DNA from: Phoenix dactylifera | Lineage: Eukaryota > Streptophyta > Magnoliopsida > Arecales > Arecaceae | Direction of reading: 5' to 3' | Length of the DNA: 64,000 nucleotides | NCBI RefSeq assembly: GCF_009389715.1 | Contig: NC_052392.1 | Location: 35,261,144-35,325,143 of the forward strand | Shown here: positions 60,175-64,000 of the stretch, one piece after another | Position numbering within the stretch: position 1 is the stretch's first letter | Layout: each line of letters starts with the position of its first letter | Made by a program: the position numbers and the translations under genes | The notes under the pieces: model-generated | Databases searched by the model: none | Told to the model about the DNA's origin: nothing | What the model saw: the letters and a program-made list of their open reading frames with translations, nothing else

Positions 60175-61695
60175 ATCGAGTATACCATGTTCAGATATTA
60201 TTTAAATGATTTGAAAGTTCAAATTTGATGTGGGTTTTGATGTGATCATACTTTTGGTTTTGCTGCTAATTATTAGAGTGGGATTTGTATGTTGATTTAG
60301 TATTGGAGTAAGCTAAGGAGATTTCATAATATTGAAAGGAACGTTCTTCGAAGTTGAAAATGTATGTGGATTATATCTGGTATTGGCATGTTGGATATTG
60401 CAAATAGGTCTATTTTCTATGGATGTATTTGATTATTTTGAGGCCATGGAGTATGCATATTGATGGGAGAATTCTAATTATTTGAATTCTCATGTTTGGA
60501 TTGGGCTACTGGATTTTACTTATAATTATAGAAGACTATTTGATGTGTTAATTTAAAACTCAAGCCTAGGTTTAAGATTTGAGCAGGGATCTTTTGTCAT
60601 TATTGATGAAGCCACTAATAAATGTCATATTGAGTAGAGACTTCGGTCATGAGATGCTTACATGAATTATCATATATAGCATTGTTGATGGATGTTAAGA
60701 ATCTTGGTGAAGAAAGATCTGGAGGTTGATAGAGTTAATTCCTACTCATAGTGATATTGGCTCAACAGTTCTAACTTATTGAATTTGAAGTAAATTCTGT
60801 TGGAAGGAAAATCAATGTAGATTTTCTGATTAAATTGCTAAGGGAATACAAGAATTACCCCTTTAAATTAAATCTAGATATTTTTGGATTCTAAAAAGGT
60901 TGTGGAGAGCACGTAGTGATCTTAAACTTGACTAAAGGATTGGGGGTTAGTTATGGTAAGTATACTCTATATAAATCGAGAACAAAAAGATCTAGAGGTT
61001 TTGCTCTAGTTCTACTTGAAAATTTAAAATTTGGATTTTCTTAGTCTCGATGCAAAGTGATACTTTGGACAGAAATCATTTTGTGACTTTAGAGAATTTG
61101 ATGAGTTAGATCAGAGTGCGCAGCGGAAGTGTAGTGGTTTGAGTTATTTTGAAACCGATTAAAAATAATAATAATAATAATAATACCTTGATCTGAAAGG
61201 TATTATTATGGAAGACTTGAGTTAGTTTTCTAGTAGAGGGGAATGTCATTGATTCTTTGCCTACTGGAAGTAGTTATGGCTCTCCTATTTTTGATAATTC
61301 TAAGAAAAATTTTGGGGCATCTCAAATTTAGCGTTAACGGATTGATAGCTCTGTGATTAAGCTTGGGCCTGGAATGATTTAACATAGTGCTTCAACTCCT
61401 AGCTCTGACATTGTTAATATACCTATTTGAACAGGTTTGCGGTTTTCCTATAGGTTGATCATTTAATCACAGGCAAAGTTAAGAAAAGAAAAATGATTAT
61501 AAAATATTAAGAGTATTTGATACTAAAGATTTCTCCTATTTCTGTCAAGCCAATTATGATCTCTAGGTAGAATTAAGAGAAATTAATTTCTTTGAGATAT
61601 AATTATGGCATTTTAATCCAAGATTGGGAGTTTGGATTTCTTTTGAAGGAGATCAAAAGAACTTACTACGTGTGGTAAATAGAAAGGATAAGTTT
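60175..61695 (+). repeat. Shared non-coding internal module (element C copy)
   Basis: Collinear with 43110-44525 of element A. It ends at the same point, 'cgtgtggtaaatag', with a few chromodomain codons (VVNRKD) before it breaks. A short (AAT)n run is at 61165-61184. Confidence 0.85.
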
Positions 61696-61854
61696 TGAGA
61701 TGCTGTGATTTTTTTTTTTTTGTATGTCACAATCTTATGAATAAGTACTCCGAGAGGGAGACTATTTGAGATCTCAGGGATGATATGATGGATGTATATT
61801 TTTTTTAAAGTTTGAGGCTTCAAGTAAGTTAATTTCGAGGACGAAATTTTTTTT

Positions 61855-61864
61855 AAGGGGAGAG
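61855..61864 (+). promoter_or_regulatory. Element C polypurine tract
   Basis: AAGGGGAGAG after 'tcgaggacgaaatttttttt', two bases before the 3' LTR. Confidence 0.88.
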
Positions 61865-61866
61865 TA

Positions 61867-64000
61867 TGTAATACCCAGCAAAAAAAAAAAAGTGGTGGAC
61901 GGGCCGGCCCGAAAAGATCGGGCCCATCCACTTATTACGATCGTGCCTAGGGCACGATCGTGGGAGAAGAAACACCACAAAAAAAGGTGGGGGGGAGGCA
62001 GCGGCGCTAGAGAGGGCGATTGCCAGAGGAGGCCGGTCGTCGGGGGAGCTTGACCGCCGGAGAAGAGGGCAATCGTGGGGGAAGGCGGCGGATTTCGCAA
62101 GCCGGCAGGTCAAGGAGGAGGATCCCCACCAAACACACGAAGAGGCCTCGGATCCGTGGGTTTACTCACGGATTTCTCCACCGATTTCTTGCCGGAAGGG
62201 CCGCCGGAGCATCCCGCCGGACCAAGGTAAGCCCTTGTGCTTTATTGATTGGTTTTTGGGTGGTGTTGGTGGAGTTTTGGCCGGTGAAGCTGTCGGAGAG
62301 GGATCTGAAACAGGGTACCCCTGTTTCGGCCCCTTTCTTTCGGATTTCGCCGCCGCCGGCCGCCGGTTGGCCGGGATCCATGGCATATGGGGGGGTTGGA
62401 CGGGACTGTGTTGGTTTGTAAGGGATTTTTAGGGCTCTGTTGGGGATGGGAAGTGGTGAACCGAGGTCTTCTCCTCGTGGTTCCACCTTCTTCCCCTCTT
62501 CCTCTCGTCGGTTGGCCGCCGGCCGGCGACGACGGAGAGGTGGCTGCCGTCGGGTGGGGGGGGAGAGGCCGAGCCACCATGAGGAGGGCCTCCGACTGAT
62601 GAAGGGAGAAGAAGAGGAGAGGACTTCGGTTGACAATGGAGGAAGGGGGAGGAGGCAGTGTTGGTTTGGGGGAAGAAGAAGAAACAGGAGAAGAAAATTC
62701 TTCTCTCCCTCTCTTGGTCGGCCACCATCGCCGGTGACAGCAACAGTGGCGGCCGGCGACGGTCCGACCAGTGGTGGCCGAGGGTTGGGCAGGTGGCGGC
62801 TGCTGCCCTTGGACCAAAGAAAATGGAAAAGGGAAGATGTATTCCCAACCATGAAGAGAGAGAGGATTCATCCCTTCTTTTGGTCTCTTCACCGGGACCG
62901 GCCACCGTCGCCGGCATGGCGGCGGCCATGGCTGGCGACGACATAGGCCGGTGGTACAAGGGTGGGAGTCGGGCCACCCCGACTGCCCTAGATTTTGAGG
63001 GATTGAGATGTTTGGGGACCTGATGATGGACCCCATAGTAGATGTGAATTATGGTTTAGAATATTTAAATATTAAATAATTTAGTTGTGATTTATAATTG
63101 ATGTTGTAGAGGAAGAGTCGGCGGTGCCAGGAGATTTTGATCAGGGGACTCAGCACCCCAGTGCGTAGGTTGTGATTCGGATCCGTATTTGAGTCAGTCT
63201 ATAATCTCTGTAAGAATTTCTACATCTGAGCACCTATATTTATGCATTTGTTGGATTTATCGTTGGATATATTTTTATAATTATGTTGTTGTTTGTTTTA
63301 TGAGCTGATATGACACATATGAGATGTGCATTTTGTTATGAAAATATTGAAATAAATAAACTGGGAAGAATTGACATATTTTTGAGAATTTAAGAAAATA
63401 TGTGATGTGATTGGAATTTGATTAAACATGTAAAACTAGACATGTAGAATGGGTTGGACTAACCTCGTCATGAGATAGCCTCTACGAGCTTATGCGTAGG
63501 ATAGCTGCCACGAGCTGATGCGTGGGATAGTCTCCACGGGCTTACGCGTGGGATAGCCTCTACGAGCTTATACGTAGGATAGCCTCCACGGGCTTAGCGT
63601 GGGATAGCTGCCACGAGCTTATGCATGGGATTTGTGCAGTCTTGTACTGGGACATGAACTTGGTTAGTCCAAAGCCAGAAGTGAAAAGTCTGAAAACTTG
63701 AGAATCAGAGTAATACGGGAATGGATCACATAATGTGAAAAAGGATTTGACTTGTTGTTTGTTGAGCTTTTGAAAAGATGAAATGACATTTATTTGATGT
63801 TTTGATTATTTTATTATTATTACTGTGTATGGCTGTTGGGATTCTTACTGGGCTGGAAAAGCTCATACTACACTTACCTTTTTTTTCAGAGGCACTGGAT
63901 TCATAGAATCTGTCGGGTGGGACAAGAAGTGAGCTCGATCTGGAGTCAGACTGTTGGATAGATAGAAGTTAATCTATCTTTTATTTATGGACATTTGAAA
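61867..64000 (+). repeat. Element C 3' LTR (truncated by window end)
   Basis: Matches 57375 onward. Notable differences from the 5' LTR: shorter A and G tracts near the start, a shortened palindrome at 61938-61961, and a deletion of about 20 bp near 63750. Confidence 0.93.
63475..63629 (+). repeat. 26-bp minisatellite in element C 3' LTR
   Basis: Six units in the same order as at 59002-59156, with a few substitutions. Confidence 0.95.

Larger units (their letters stand above)
57375..64000 (+). mobile_element. Element C: non-autonomous Ty3 retrotransposon, cut by window end
   Basis: 5' LTR, perfect initiator-Met PBS, 2.15 kb interior without any gag or pol frame, a proper polypurine tract and a 3' LTR that leaves the window after about 2.13 kb. 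The 3' target duplication should therefore lie about 200 bp beyond the window. The interior combines a PBS-proximal degenerate repeat array with the module shared with element A. It needs proteins from an autonomous relative to move. Confidence 0.92.

Overview
This is a TE-rich, gene-poor stretch of plant nuclear DNA. Chromovirus-type (Ty3) LTR retrotransposons, TRIMs, a CACTA transposon, a Copia-type LTR and several small inverted-repeat elements make up most of it. A monocot is my best guess: the UDP-glycosyltransferase exon is very GC-rich beside AT-rich flanks. The species cannot be fixed from the sequence. No rRNA, tRNA or bacterial-type features were seen.

Host genes: three tandemly repeated DUF247-family genes, all on the minus strand, lie at about 2.0-3.5, 26.9-28.5 and 52.0-53.5 kb. 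Only the first has an open frame; the second has one nonsense codon and the third two. Their flanks are duplicated too: a conserved upstream block at 4.65, 29.5 and 54.5 kb, and a downstream LTR at the same position in units 1 and 2. The other host-like sequences are a 3' UGT fragment (51.2-51.6 kb), a possible orphan exon (49.8 kb), and two gene fragments carried by the CACTA element (an LHT-type amino-acid transporter and a GT47/exostosin-type glycosyltransferase).

Layout: 1-1.77 kb, end of an LTR (family B); 1.8-5 kb, DUF247 unit 1; 5.74-6.18 kb, a complete TRIM; 8.1-13.2 kb, a minus-strand chimera of a Tekay/Del-like 3' LTR, chromodomain and integrase joined to a Tat-like gag and 5' LTR; 13.4-15.1 kb, another minus-strand LTR-like block; 15.2-18.5 kb, the Pack-type CACTA element; 20.0-22.3 kb, a Copia-type LTR with a 32-nt C tract; 24.5-26.7 kb, a second family B LTR; 26.9-29.8 kb, DUF247 unit 2; 30.0-31.1 kb, a Harbinger-like element; 31.7-37.6 kb, a mosaic of low-copy repeats with a Mutator-like foldback element; 39.87-47.09 kb, a complete young but non-autonomous Ty3 element (A) with matching 5-bp target duplications; 47.8 kb, a hAT-like MITE; 49.1-49.6 kb, a second complete TRIM; 50.2-51.6 kb, mosaic repeat fused to the UGT fragment; 51.8-54.9 kb, DUF247 unit 3; 55-57.4 kb, more mosaic repeat; 57.4-64.0 kb, a non-autonomous Ty3 element (C) whose 3' LTR runs off the window.

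The most interesting signals are these. The decaying DUF247 tandem array belongs to the family of the grass S and Z self-incompatibility determinants and of the asparagus sex gene SOFF. The CACTA element carries fragments of two unrelated host genes. Elements A and C share a 1.4-kb non-coding internal module although their LTRs are unrelated. Short palindromes are conserved in the LTRs, and the TRIM LTR contains a perfect plant snRNA-type USE motif.
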